Below are positions 11,391 to 26,175 of a stretch of DNA of 64,000 bases, piece after piece. The DNA lies in NCBI GenBank assembly GCA_012934845.2, contig WNNJ02000654.1, positions 186,001-250,000 on the forward strand, read 5' to 3'. Numbering within the stretch: the first letter of the stretch is position 1; the number at the start of each line of letters is the position of its first letter. This DNA is from Pomphorhynchus laevis. Lineage: Eukaryota > Acanthocephala > Palaeacanthocephala > Echinorhynchida > Pomphorhynchidae. Position numbers and translations under genes: made by a program. The notes under the pieces are model-generated. The model was not told where the DNA came from. It made no database searches and worked only from the letters and a program-made list of their open reading frames with translations.

Positions 11391-12690
11391 GACAAGTCAA
11401 AATTTTAAAACTTTGAAGCGAACAACACTTTTGATTTTCAAGATTAGAATATAAATTTTATCAGCACCGATTACATAATAACTACAATTAACCTTATCAC
11501 ATATCTCATCCCGTAACGTTTCAATGACAGTTTGAACTTTATTGCATTATTCAATGAAGTACAACCTCGTTGTTTTTTTCTGTGAATAAACCAAATCACG
11601 AAGTTGTTTGCTGCAATTCCTCGTTTGTTTTGTAGTAGAAGTGTAAATTTTACTTTTAAATCTTTTCTTACAACAAAGCAATTTCCTCTCCGGAGTGTCG
11701 ACGATGCCCACTCGTTTAAAATTATACTATTTGATTGAGCATTCTATGTTGTCACATAATATTATAAGATTAAAAGACGTCTTACGACATGTACAAACTA
11801 ATTTGGTGTTTGATTCTATCTTAACGCGAAAGGGTCGTCCAATAAGGTACTTACACCATTCTTAAAGAGTTTCAATAATGGCCAGAGCTTCTGATTCAAT
11901 AGCTGGATTGCGCTTTTCATGTTTGAACAGTACTCGCGAGAAATATGCAACTGGCATACCACGCTTGCTCAAAGTAGCATCTATCGCTACTTTTGACGCG
12001 TTTGTCTCTATTTCAAATGGCAAATGTTCATCTATCCTAATATATAATACTATATTTTCATCTATATTAAAGCTGCTTTGAGTGATCATTCTATGTTGTC
12101 ACATAATATCATAACGTTGAAAGACGGCAAAGTTATGAAAATTTGAGCGATTTACATGAATTTAAATCGATCGAATTGAACTTCTTGTACTTGCCCACTT
12201 TGGCAAAATGATTGAATTTTTGACACAACCGACATTTGACTTTCAACTCAGGATATTGGGTTCAAGTATGTTTTGCATTGCCACAAAATATACATGATTG
12301 ACGGGTAGCATTAGCTTGAATTAACGTAGAGTCGTTCACCATCTTTTCACAACGAGCTGCAACATTAATAGGGTCCATAATTGGTCAGGTTGACTCTAGT
12401 ATGAGTTAGTTTGTAATTCGACTTGCTCCAGCAATCGGGTAACTTCATAAGCGTCGGCCAACGAAAGCTTCGATCGTTCTAATAGACGTTGACGAATGCT
12501 CGAAAAAGCCAACCCTCGAATAAACAAGTCGCGAATGCACACATTGTGATAAAGTTTTGCATTTACATTCTCGAAATCTCATGATTTTGCTAAATGAAGT
12601 ATGATCCGGTAGAAACTAATCAATGGTTTGTAGATGAGCTTGCTTGTAAGTTGACAAAACCTGTCGTTTATACAAGCATTGCGGGGTTTA
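11391..12690 (-). mobile_element. Ty3-type LTR retrotransposon remnant, copy 1
   Basis: On the minus strand a gag-like zinc-knuckle trace lies near 12290 and an RNase H domain at 11862-12089, so gag precedes pol as expected. Integrase and both LTRs are not recognisable. The duplicate at 52330-53790 carries about 150 bp (52490-52640) that is missing here. The phrase TTCTATGTTGTCACATAAT occurs twice in each copy (11743 and 12091 here), suggesting an internal duplication. Confidence 0.6.
11862..12089 (-). pseudogene. RNase H fragment of a Ty3-type pol
   Basis: The 75-residue frame reads PFEIETNASKVAIDATLS, then MPVAYFSRVLFKHEKRNPAIE and SEALAIIE. This is the RNase H domain that follows RT in Ty3-type polyproteins; it degrades RNA in RNA-DNA hybrids. 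The usual catalytic aspartate of the ETDAS motif is asparagine, so the enzyme would be dead even if expressed. The glutamate of SEALAI is kept. The duplicate at 52971-53198 is nearly identical and has the same substitution, so the lesion predates the duplication. Confidence 0.7.
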
Positions 12691-12699
12691 CTAACAGAT

Positions 12700-14820
12700 C
12701 CTATTGTGCACGCATTGATTCGTTATAATATGTTCTTTATCTATTAAAATTTTGTCTTTTCTGTATTGAGTCTAATAAAACTTCATAAGTCTTACTACAA
12801 TTTATGTCGGTCTGATCAATTCGCTTCTTCGAGTTCAATTATAACTGATTATTAAAAAGTGAGTGAAATCGAAAAGCGGTAAAGAAGACAACCCAAATGC
12901 CTTGCTGACTATTGTTATGAAGTTTATGATTCGAATGTGTAGACAGGGTGAATGTCGTGATATTATATTTTCCTTTTCTATTAGCATTCTGTCTTTTCTA
13001 GATTGAGCCTAATACAACTTCAGAAGTCTTTTACTATACATTGCATCTACAAATGTTTCAGTAGACTCGATTTATCAAACAGATCTGCACTGATCAAATT
13101 AGTTAAAGTGGCATTTTATACTTTTTTAAAAGATTAGGAACACATATAGGAACGAATTTAATCAAGTTTTTGAATGCTTCCAGTGTGAGTCGGAGACAGC
13201 ACCGTTGGTTTCAAAAACTTGTCCATATAGAAGAAATTGCTAAATAAATTGTCGTAAAGCAAACTAACACTAACCGAGGAGGTTTTATTTAAAATTCTAT
13301 AAAACAACAAAATAATCATATATTCAAGTAAACTAGATTTAATTAGCTATATACCACACAAGCAAATCACATTGAATTCTTATTGATACAATGTGATCGA
13401 CTCTAGTAATGGTGCCCGCAGAATAATCATTTTTCTGAATATGGAGCGTGATTTGTGATTTTAGGCTTTTCGTGTCCAAGATTGTGGAATATACACCTGC
13501 TGTTGTCTATGAATTTGATTCGTAGCTCGACATGTCATGGACATCTTGATTTACCCTAATGAGTCAATATATGCTGGAAATTGTGATGCATGATAGCCGT
13601 ATGCCTTTGCATTTGCTTGTGATAATTCTATTAAATTTGCTATTATTGCTCGTTTATCTCAGTGCTCCTTAGTCCAGCTGGCACTGCTGTAAAATTACAA
13701 TATCTTACATGGCGTTTTAGTTGCCTTAAGTCTTCAACGCTTTTTTCAAAACTTAATATCCTTTCATGATGAGTCTGGTTGGTAGCTGTATCTTGCGCTA
13801 TTATTAGTAACCAGTACATATCGTGCCAAAACTAGGTTGTTTGCTTATCGTCCGTTTGATTAATGACTGTCATTCTTGTACGAATTTTAAACAGCCCGAA
13901 ATAAGTCATAAGCATTCGCATATATGTAGTCAATGAGCAAACGCAGTTTATTAGTAGGAAGTTCAGGATCAGCGATTTCCAAATCATCTGCACAGGTAGT
14001 AAACATAAGAAGCAACAGTGTCTCCATCCAGATGCGTAGTATCACGTTTCCCTTCGAACCTGATTGGACGAAAAATGGATTCCATTAATTTAAGTGTACT
14101 TTAATCTCTTGAATTTTAAAGACTAACTAAATTTTTTGAAGTAAATTGTAATAATATCAAGATACCCAACAAAAATGAATCACTTGACAAAATCTGAAAG
14201 TTCAAATACAAATATAAATCGATCAGATAGCATATGGATCATTATTATTTTCAATACAAGGTTCGAGCAGTTTCTCAGGATAACGTGAAACTGCATGTTT
14301 TGTTTTTTTATAAGGCAATTACTGCTTTATGCAATTTACCTTTATTTTTAATTATTTATCACCATATGGATCGTAAGTATTTTCAGTACAGCTTAGCATC
14401 AACGTTCATGGTTGCTTGCATACGAAGGTTGTTAAAATAAAAGTTACTTTTTTTAATTTACATTGATTTTTTCATTTCATAAAAATGTGAATGTTTTTAT
14501 TCAATTTAAATTTTATTTAAGGTTTCAAAATATAGTAAATTTAAGTGGCATTTTGGACTTTAAAGTTAGATAACATGTCATTTCTAATTCCATTATAGGA
14601 ATTATATAGAATTCTCAATTTTTTTAAGAATTTTTATCTTAAAAATTCTCAATTTATTTTAAACAAATAAAAGTTTTGAAATGATGGACTAGCTTGTACA
14701 GAATACTTAAAATATTCCATAATAGCAATTATATAAATAATAATTAGTTATTAATAATTATAATTATATAATAATTATATAAATTAGTTCTTTCTGAATA
14801 CTAACTTTTTATTTTTTATA
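12700..14820. other. Spacer with no recognised gene
   Basis: The left 700 bp contains two related segments (about 12735-12790 and 12960-13030) that share the words TTAGCATTCTGTCTTTTCT or close variants. A minus-strand stretch near 13900-14050 reads as protein-like (ADDLEIADPELPTNKLRLLI), but I cannot place it in a family and it is closed by stops. A 68-residue frame at 14234-14440 has no motif. Confidence 0.35.
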
Positions 14821-17005
14821 GCATTTTTGTATCAGAATAAGGATTAGAGGTCATCAGGAGGAACTGCTATGTTATCCAGTTTCGGTCCCTTTTCCTTGAC
14901 TAAACATAGCAACGAACTTAAATACACGCTAATGACGTATTTTCTCTTCTGAAATGTATTTATCTAATATATTATTCTAATACAACGTATATTTTTTATT
15001 ATCCATAAAAAATGTTCGCTTAAGAGTTTAAATTTATTCTTAAATTTATTTTTAATATTATTGTGTTGATTTATATATTTTACTATTTTCTGTTTGATGG
15101 TACTTTTATAGTAACCTTGTTTAAAATATGCATCTATTAAATTATTTTAATGATTTTTAAGAAAGTCATTATCATTTCATATTATAGTAATTCTTTAAAT
15201 TTTATTATTTAATGGATTCTATTTAATATTATAGAGTATGCAGGACTGCTTTTATGCAAAAATTTGTTTCTTGTAAATTTAAATGTCATCTTTACGATAT
15301 AAATAAATAATAGTTTTAATTGATGTTAATTTAATGTTCATATCTAGATATACACCTTCTTTATCTTCAATATTGGTTTTATTAAGAGCAAAGCTACCTA
15401 TGTTCGCTTATTGAATAAAAATTATTAGAGTTAAATACAAATATATTATCAATGTATTGAAACATGTATTTCATATCTTGATATAGTTAGATTGATTTTT
15501 AAACAGTTATGAATAAATTCATATTATATAAAGCTTAAAAATAAGTCAGCTATAATTGCGCTACTATTACCTCTCGTTGGAATACTTTTTATTTGTCTAA
15601 ATATAGATGCTCTGACTTTTAGATAATTTTGATTTATTAAAATATTGAAGCCTCCTATTAACTCACTTTTATTAAAATATTTAAGGATTCTAATTAATTC
15701 AATTTTATCCATATATTTATATTTACTTGATGGTTTAATTTTTGTTCGATAGGTGTTATAGTTATTTAACATATATATGTATATCTTTTTCCGAATATAA
15801 GATTAATTAATTTTTCTTACGTTTCCTTAATATCTGCTAAATCTAGATTTGTATAAAGCGTACTAAAATCGTATGTATTTATATTCTAATTTTTTTCTTT
15901 TTGTGTCCCAAGATGTATATTATAGAATTAATACTGAAATAGTGTTTTATACCAGTATTAAATTTAATTACCTTACAATATTTTTTAAAATGTGCTTTAA
16001 TAACTTTAGGTTTTTTATATATAAAGATAGTTTTTTTGTACATTCAAAAACACTACATATGAACGAAGGTTTTATTGGAGTTTTGTAATTTTGGATTCTA
16101 ATATAATATAGGTATAGATTTATTATATGATTCCATCTTTATCCATTTTTATTATATTACAGTGACTTTATTATTTATAATTAGCTTTATTTAATTTTAA
16201 AACAATTATATTTGATAAAATTATTATATTTTTTATTATTTTATTATTATATTATAGAAGCGGATAGCGCTTGTATTAAAATACAAGGGCCCGTGCAATT
16301 AGTTGCTATGACCTTGTTTTACAATACAAGTAGATCTCTTGCATTTAAATACAAACCCCTCTGCTATGGCAAAATATCGGGAATAGTCCAGCAGCATTTT
16401 AGCCTAACACTATTTTTTAGACTAAACCAAAAGTGATAACTTAATCAAGAGCAAGGTTAGATATCGTCAGACTCAATGATTGATAAAGGCCAAGTGTTTT
16501 TAAAGATCATTAATTGTCACGAATAGCTGGCTTGGTTTTACAAACGCCAATCCTGTGTAACTTGTTTTCAAGTTTATTGCTGTATAATCTTGGACATTTT
16601 CAATCAAGTTTTGCAGTCGTAATGTATCATCATGTATTTCACTATTTGTTTTAACAAACTTTTACAGTTGTAAAAAATAATCGTGGATTTCACTTTTTGT
16701 TTAACTAACTTGAAAAAGGCCACAGTGTCTGACCGAGACGTTTTATACTTTAAGAAAACATATCTCAATTATCTCTCAATGGCATGTATAGCAGCTAATT
16801 GCACGTGTTTTACGATCCTATATATTTTTATATTTTCCTTTAAATTATCAGTTTAATTTAAAATTAATTTAATAACATTTCACCAAAATCTTACAATCTT
16901 ATTAATTGCAAATGCTAATAAGATTAGACATTTTTATATTCCCATCTGATTTTTCGTTTACATTTAAATTATTATAATAGGCATCTTTTATCATCTTTAG
17001 CTAAT
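14821..17005. repeat. AT-rich block, copy 2 (right end truncated)
   Basis: Homologous to 53890-56080 throughout, and to 288-408 plus 2271-3790 in copy 1. A hairpin with GCTATGTT and AACATAGC arms lies near 14868-14912 and is kept at 53937. The block ends abruptly near 17005, where copies 1 and 3 continue for another kilobase. Confidence 0.75.
15524..15772 (-). pseudogene. PLE-like reverse transcriptase remnant in block copy 2
   Basis: The frame has SSKYKYMDKIELI early, and FRQIKSIPTRGNSSAIIADLFL at the end. The end corresponds to the RT motif usually written F-Q-x-x-G-I-P-M-G-T-N-x-A-P-x-x-A-D-L-F, found in Penelope-like and related RTs. Key residues are lost (G-I-P-M-G became S-I-P-T-R-G). 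The same remnant lies at about 2340-2560 and 54600-54810. A further downstream part of the RT (YIDNIF, then LDMNIKL) is visible at 54350-54532. Confidence 0.5.
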
Positions 17006-17094
17006 TAAGCTTTTTGCATATGAAGACAAAGATTAATCAATAGTTTTGATTAAAATAAATAATAAATTATTTATTATTATTCATAAATTATTTA

Positions 17095-17532
17095 TTACAA
17101 TAAATAATTTTGATTTATCAAAATATTTAAGGATTCTATTAATTCAATTTTATCCATATATTTATATTTACTTGATGGTTTAATTTTTGTTAGATAGGCG
17201 TTATAATTATTATAACATATATATGTATATCTTTTTCCGAATATAAGATTAATTAATTTTACTAACGCTTCTTTAATATCTACTAAATCTAGATTTGTAT
17301 AAAGCGTACTAAAATCGTATGTATTTATATTTTGAAAATTTATTCCTTTTGTCTGTTCTAAAAATTCTTTTGTAGAATTAATACTGAAATAGTGTTTTAT
17401 ACCAGTATTAATTTCGATTACCTTGCAATATTTTTTAAAATGTGCTTCAATTACTTTAAGTATTTTATCCACATCAGATGGGGCGGCTAATAGCATTGTT
17501 ACGGCCAATTCTCTTCTTTGATTGGCTGTCAA
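17095..17532 (-). pseudogene. Chimeric frame: LINE-C start fused to PLE-like RT
   Basis: The first 22 residues (TANQRRELAVTMLLAAPSDV) belong to the RT ORF of LINE-C, matching residues 73-92 at 59114-60448. From about 17470 the frame switches to a PLE-like RT segment with INTYDFSTLYTNL, an RT motif A variant (YDFSTLYT) with its aspartate, then SSKYKYMDKIELI. The second part is better preserved than the block copies. Joining of unrelated elements in frame is most simply an insertion or deletion junction. Confidence 0.6.
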
Positions 17533-17932
17533 AAGCTGACAGACACAAAATAGAGTGGAGCGACGGATTTGGAGGTTCCCGGAAGAGGCCCCCAGGAGTT
17601 AAAGATATATGTTACAGATAAATTCTTACTTCTGAAGTCTCCCCAAGGCATGATTGGCTGAGGAGATTGAGTGGCTCCGTAATTATTTAGGGATAGTGAC
17701 TCCTCTAAAACTTTATCAAAACCTATATTATCAATCCAACCCAATGACCTTTCCCTCCTACAAACGAACTTCTCCTTCTTGAATATCTTCCAGAAGGAAG
17801 ACTGGGCAGGATGAAGGTAAGCAATGCTTGCCCTATCCTTCCCCAGTTGGAACCTATATCTAGTGCTCCAATATTATTTCGAGAGAACTTGCCTAGCATA
17901 AGCAGATAGATTGGGATGACGGAGCATATATG

Positions 17933-18785
17933 CTATGGTCTTGAGTTTTGTCGGAGTGGGACTGTAGATACGACCTTTATAGGTTGTTGAAAGCATCGCG
18001 GTAGCTTGCAAGAGAGGTGGGAATTAAATTCGGTTAGACTATCATTCCCAATTCGGGGGAAGCATTGGATAGCTGCCTGAAAGAAAGCTACTCTGATTGG
18101 ATCAAGGTGGAATCTCCTTCTAAGCAGTGTATCCTCTTTTATCCGCCAACGAATCAAGTCATGAAAGGTGGACATATGTTGACGCGACTGCTCCGTACAA
18201 TGGGGTTTTAACAACCACCTCTTATGGAGCAGTAATAAGTCGAGGAGTGAATTCGTTGATGTGCAATGAAAGGTAGGGATCAGTGGTTGGTGAATAAGAT
18301 AACCGTTCCTAGCTCTGTGAAGTGCTGCGTTGATCCAACCACCAGTTCTGTCGTTGAAGTCACCAAGTACCATGTCATAGCCGCAATCAATAATCCTATT
18401 TAGGATGTCACGGTTCTTGTCAATCTCCCCTGAACGGATGTAGACATTGGCTTGACTGAGGCGTTTACCGTTCTTACCGAGTGAAACTACCAAGCAAGAA
18501 AGGGCTGGACAAGAATATTTGACTAGAAGGGACGATCTTAAGGAGCATTTAACTAAGGTCAAAATACCTTGAGATGAAGATGAGTGAGGTGGGGTTATGT
18601 ACGGAGTATAGTGAGAACAAATGTCTTGGTAAGAATCGAGTAATATCCTGGGGGAGACGGATAGACCGCGTCTCCTGAAGCACTATAACATCTGCATCTA
18701 TACCAGACAGAAGTCTAAGGGCAGAAGCTTCTCCCGAATTCCACTGAAGAATATTCAGTGAGAAAGGCTTACGAGTACTCTGCAT
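17933..18785 (-). pseudogene. LINE-C AP endonuclease, frameshifted
   Basis: Two frames, 18549-18785 and 17933-18562, together cover an exonuclease-endonuclease-phosphatase domain that nicks target DNA for LINE insertion. NILQWNSGE and VIVLQETRS (metal-binding Asn and Glu) are in the first frame; MVLGDFNDRTG, STNSLLDLLLL and the final HDLIRW histidine in the second. The break falls between the second and third motifs. Compared with the copy at 60780-61490, the catalytic residues are retained but the frame is lost. Confidence 0.7.
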
Positions 18786-18901
18786 TGTGTTAGGACAGCT
18801 GTATGGGATTGCCCCACCCCTAGACGGAGCCAGGTGTGGAAGGGTTATCCCTTACACCACTAGCGCCATCAGGAGTGAGCACTTGCCCACGGGCATTATA
18901 T

Positions 18902-19625
18902 TCATTTCCCTTGGCCATTTTCGTGCCCATTAACAATTTCTCGATCTTTATGGGCGGAACTGCATGTGCCGATGCCCCTTTTCTTGGAATCATGTATAAC
19001 TTCTTTTGGAAGAATGGGTGCTGAACACACGGTAGTTGTAAGAGCTGAGACCATTTCTTGCATTTTCTTAAGAGCTGAATTGATCCTAATGTCCATAATA
19101 TGCATAATCTCGTCGTTTGACATGCGAGAACATTTGTTTAAAAAGATTCTTCAATCTTTTTTGCCGGCCGAATCAAAAAACATCTCTATATGCTTTTAAA
19201 TGGATACACTCTCTAGGACCAAGCGGGGTGGGGCTCCCGCAATTAGAACACAGGAGTTGAGAGAAACATCTCTCCCCTGTTTCGAGACTTTGGCACGAGG
19301 TGCCACACACCCCGGAGGATTTGTGTCTTAAGCAGCTTGAGGACCAGCGCCCCCCCCCATTTGTGGCACTGATTACAATGGGGTACGTGAAGTTCTCGGA
19401 AGATAGGATCTCAAATCGCAAGTAATACCCCAGGAGCAGGTTTAAGTTAGACATTGCCAGTAGTTCTGCTTGATCAATAGGAGCAGAACCAAACCCAATA
19501 GGCAGGAGGAAACCACTCTTTCCCATCAGTGGCCCAAAGCTGGAAAGTTTGAAGGTCAATTTTAAGTCAGTTACGTCTGTTTCGTCAAGGTGCGTTGGAA
19601 GGTTCTTGATTTTAATTGATGCCAT
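18902..19625 (-). pseudogene. LINE-C ORF1 (gag-like) remnant
   Basis: The frame at 19173-19625 has IKNLPTHLDETDVTDLK, a nucleic-acid-binding fold segment, and then cysteine-rich remains where the zinc knuckle should be. A poly-G/C run at about 19350 has shifted the frame. A charged segment follows at 18902-19123 in another frame. It corresponds to 61641-62466 of the fuller element. Confidence 0.5.
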
Positions 19626-20129
19626 TACCGATCCGGTTTTGTTTCCACTAAACCGAAATCTTTAAGATTTTCGATAAAATACTTAACATAATGATTTATT
19701 AGATCCGAGGTTACAAAGGAGATTTTAACTTCCGTTTCGAAAAAATCTATACAATTAAATAAAATTCTATTGGTGTATAATTGTGATCTTTCTGAGGAAG
19801 ATATGAAACAGCTTATGTCGTTCTAGAGGCTGTTTCAGTGATATTACCACAAGAGTTTTTTGTTTTGGGATAGGGGGAGTACCCCCTCACCCTGAAAGTC
19901 ACAAACATTACTGACCTTGATAGCTGGAACTGTAGAATTAATTGTCTTACCATCCATCTTGCCCAAATTGCATAAATTACCAAGCATATTTTCGATTTTT
20001 GCTAGTTTCTTTGAATATCCGACTGTTTAAGAAAACTAATATAAGGATTCTATAAAAAAATACAATCGATAAATAAACTAGATAACATAATTAACAAAAC
20101 AGTAAGTACGACAAATCAACCAACAGACT

Positions 20130-20410
20130 GCAAATTGCAATGATCTTCTTCTTATTCCTACTTTTACGGCCTCAGGTCCAGGGGGATCTGAGCCCCCCCA
20201 ACCGATCCAACACGCCGCCTTCCGACTGAACCACCCGGGGTCTTTCACCCCCCCCCGAAGAATCCAATCGGCGCGGACTATGCTGGGTAAACGAGAGACT
20301 AGGAGCTTAAGAAACCTTAGCCTTTGCTCAGGGGGACGTTCTCTCGAAAAGAAGACTAATCCCTAGATAGCCCAAGTGCCCCAAAAGCGCACTTGGGTTT
20401 TCCCTTTCAA
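20130..20410 (-). mobile_element. LINE-C 3' end fragment, minus strand
   Basis: Matches the 3' portion of LINE-C (59035-59282), including the GGCCTCAGGTCCAG and ACCACCCGGGGTCTTTCACC words. C-runs are expanded here (10 C's near 20250). It faces the plus-strand fragment at 20640-20990 in a head-to-head arrangement. Confidence 0.7.
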
Positions 20411-20639
20411 TGACAGACAAATCTGCATTTTCAATAATTTTGATAAGGTCTAATTCTGTTAGAATTTGCTTGAAATTGGACATTGTTTGATTTTCCGACA
20501 ATTTGTTCGCTCATGCACATTTTTTCACTCGATTACTTGCATAACGATGTACCATAAGCAAAGCAAAATTTTCGTTAGTTTTCGTCAAACACTCGCACAC
20601 ACTCTTTCTATATATACAATAATTTGAAGATAGTGCAGA

Positions 20640-20990
20640 AACGGCGAAATGCGACCTGGATATACTTGAACGTATCCTGAAGAGAGCTAGATTGGCTCTG
20701 AAACGGGCCCAGCATCTGCCATTAATAGGGAAAACCTAGGTGCGCCTCTGGGGCACCTGGGCTATCTCGGGATTAGTCTTTCTTTTCTAGAGGACGTTCC
20801 CCAGAGCAAAGGCTAAGGTTTCTTAAGCTGATCATCTCGCGTTTACCCAGCATAGTCCGCCTCGATTGGGCTCTTCAGGGGAGGGGGTGAAAGACCCCGG
20901 GTGGTTCAGTCAGAGAGCGGGGTGTTGGATTGGCTGTGGAGCTCAATCTCTCCGGACCTGAGGCCGTGATTATTATGGAGACGGAAGAAG
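20640..20990 (+). mobile_element. LINE-C 3' end fragment, plus strand
   Basis: Same LINE region as 20130-20410 but inverted, starting slightly further 5' (it includes the CTTGAACGTATCCTGAAG word that is in the minus-strand copy at about 59315). It ends about 150 bp before the homology to the GST pseudogene begins. Confidence 0.7.
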
Positions 20991-21199
20991 AAGATGATAA
21001 ACCTTTTATGTTTGCTGTTATTTTTTTGTCTTTCATAACCTATCAATCTAACCTATTTATCCTGTATTTAATTTTTGTAAGAAAATCGTTATTAGTATTG
21101 ATAGTGCAGAAAGTGTTTTTTACTTTAATAATTCATTAAATTTTAAATTTTAAAATTTTATAGTGCAGTAAAGCATTTAAACAAGAAATCAAAGCAACA

Positions 21200-21799
21200 A
21201 TGGTATATCGCCTGGTATATTTTGACGATAAGGGTAAGGGAGAGGCTATTAGGCTGTTATTTTCTATATCAAATGTCGATTTCGAGGATGTTCGAGTCAA
21301 TGCCGACAAGTGGAAGGAAATAAAAGATAGCACACCAACAGGTCTATTGCCTCTTGTTGAGGTTGACGGTAAAAATTTACCAGAGAGCAATGCAATTTTG
21401 CGATATTTGGCAAGAAAGTTTTAGCTCGAAGGATCTGATGAGTTGGAATGGGCAGCAGTTGATGCCATTGTTTGCTGTATTTCTGATATGATGGAGAAAA
21501 TGCCTCTATTATATCGAGGTAAAGATTAAAATGAAAAGAACTAAGCAAAGGAAGCTATGAAGTTAATAGATATTCCTCTCGGTTTAAAAACAATATCTTC
21601 CTCAAAAGGAATATACGGCAAAGGAGATTACTTGGTCGGCTGCGGACTTTCATATGCGGACATATCTTTGTATTCAGTTATTGACAATATTCACGATCTT
21701 CTACAAATCGAAGTTGAATTACCAGAGAATTTAAAATCTTTAAAGAAAGCAGTAGAAAGTAATCCAGGAATTGCGGATTATTTGAAGAATATCAAGTAA
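21200..21799 (+). pseudogene. GST pseudogene with three nonsense codons (GST-2)
   Basis: Exactly as long as the intact GSTs and without any indel, but with stops at codons 75 (TAG for the Lys of RKFK), 110 and 115 (TAA for Glu in the KDENEKNEA stretch). All three can come from single substitutions. Tyr7, the PESNAILRYLA motif and LSYADISL are kept. The 5' homology starts only about 30 bp before the ATG, so the TATA box shared by the other copies is missing; the DNA upstream is LINE-C debris. The 3' flank is the normal GST flank to about 22080, where a (TA)n tract begins. Loss of the promoter by an insertion followed by decay is the simplest history. Confidence 0.9.
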
Positions 21800-22083
21800 A
21801 ATTTGAAGTCAATGATGATTTTTAGAAAAGACAATTTATTAAATCAAACTTATTTTTTATATATTATTTTTCTTATTTTCTAGTTACTACATTAAGTAAA
21901 TCATATTTTGTATATTTACATTTTCTCGAGTTAACCATTATTAATTACAATTGAAGCCGAAATCAAATTTAGATTACGGTGGCGATTATTGTCCTTGCAT
22001 ATCGTTAAAGACTTTGTTTATGGTTTAACAGTTCTAATTAATATCAAAAAGGTGCAAAATATGTTCGATGATAAGTTAATTCG

Positions 22084-24845
<2,762 letters not shown>

Positions 24846-24847
<2 letters not shown>

Positions 24848-24882
24848 ATAGATATATATATATATATATATATATATCTAAT

Positions 24883-24949
<67 letters not shown>
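24846..24949. repeat. (TA)n microsatellite, right of the 443-bp array
   Basis: Interrupted once (TCTAATGGA near 24887), then uninterrupted TA to the 3' end of PLE-B. It is therefore shared as the boundary of both the array and PLE-B. Confidence 0.95.
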
Positions 24950-24951
<2 letters not shown>

Positions 24952-25124
24952 AACACTGATGCCGGGACCCACACAGGAGTACTCGTTGAATAGTTTGAAA
25001 TTGCAACACCGGCTAAGCAACAAAAAGATAGCTAACGTTTCGGCCTGTGGCCTTTTTCAATCTACAACACGAAAAGACAAATGAAGTTCCAATCAACAAA
25101 GTCAAACAAGAAGAAAACAAATCT

Positions 25125-25439
25125 CTACGTAATACCCAAATCCCATCCGTAAACATGCTCTTTATTTAACCCATTTGGTGTATCCGTTAGCAGCTGCCCA
25201 ATCCATCTCTGCTCTAAACGTCGTCTATCTTGCGTATCGCTTACGCCGTGTTCAATGACGGTGTAATCGAATACATCTTCATCAGTGTTGTGTGTCGTTA
25301 GGCAGTGGTGAACAATCGCATCGCGTTCTTTTGATTTCTTCTTTAGATCACTCCTTCTGTTGTTCAAGCGCCGGTTCATCGTCAACCCCGTCTCACCCAC
25401 ATATTGTGCGTTGCACACTTTACAACGCGCTACGTACAC
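25125..25439 (-). pseudogene. PLE-B GIY-YIG endonuclease domain
   Basis: The 104-residue frame reads MYVARCKVCNAQYVGETG at the start, the G-(I/V)-Y...Y-(I/V)-G signature of the GIY-YIG fold, then an arginine helix (NRRLNNRRSD), HHCLTTH and the C-terminal EQRWIGQLLTD glutamate helix. In PLEs this C-terminal domain is the endonuclease that primes insertion. The domain looks complete, but it is out of frame with the RT. Only the first half is found in the plus-strand copy. Confidence 0.85.
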
Positions 25440-25518
25440 GTCCCCCGCATAATTGCACGATGTATTTGCCTTTATGGAATACTTTAGGTCCGTTCATGTG
25501 CTTTGAAAAACCTTAGTT

Positions 25519-26154
25519 TCACTCTCTTTTTGAGCACCATTTTGCTCTAGGTCTTAAGCATCGTCTACAACCATAATGTACTCGAGACTCTGTAGATGTC
25601 TTCAACCACGACGATGTGAGTAAATTTCTTAACTTGTTCTTCGCATAGAAAATGACCCTAATACTCTTCTCATTTTTACCAAATTTCCGTCTCATCGCTG
25701 ATACTGTGCCAGATACTAACCTCGGCAAACCGCTAAGTGCGTTGTGGTATGGTATGCACAGCATGCAATCGGCTTTCTTACTTGTGTCACTTTTCGCAGC
25801 GTACATCCGAGTGAATGTAACGTTAATCGATCGATTTACTTCGCGATGAGTGTATCCTCTCATTAGCATTTTATCCCTAATGCGTTGTATCCACTTTAGT
25901 CTGGAGCTGGCAGTGTTGCATATCCGCAGCACCCTTAGCATTTCATTGATTAATGTGTTTCTTTTCATGTAGAACGGGTGTGCACTTCGTGGATGTAGAA
26001 ACACCTTTTGATCACTGTCTTTGCGAAACATCTCGGTAATCAATTCTCGCCTTATTTTATTGACTGAAATTGACACATCCAGAAAGTTAACTGGATGGCT
26101 CCGGTCTACAGTGAAGTTTAATGAGCCGAAATTTTGCAGTCGCTCTATGAACAT
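25519..26154 (-). pseudogene. PLE-B RT thumb and connector
   Basis: In the same frame as the upstream RT after one TAG. It holds the motif following the palm (VNFLDVSISV, residues 22-31), a basic helical region and a cysteine pattern before the nuclease. Near 25535 it differs from the plus-strand copy (SKRE then stop, against SNISETKV), so a frameshift separates it from the GIY-YIG domain at 25125-25439. Confidence 0.8.
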
Positions 26155-26175
26155 CGTCAGAGCTTCCTCGCTATC

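Larger units (their letters stand above)
17471..19640 (-). mobile_element. LINE-C partial copy (ORF1, endonuclease, start of RT)
   Basis: This copy parallels 60180-62250 of the fuller LINE-C but loses the RT domain at 17470. From right to left it has an ORF1 trace (18902-19625), the endonuclease (17933-18785) and the first 71 residues of the RT ORF (17529-17744). Frameshifts separate them, so it is inactive. Confidence 0.75.
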
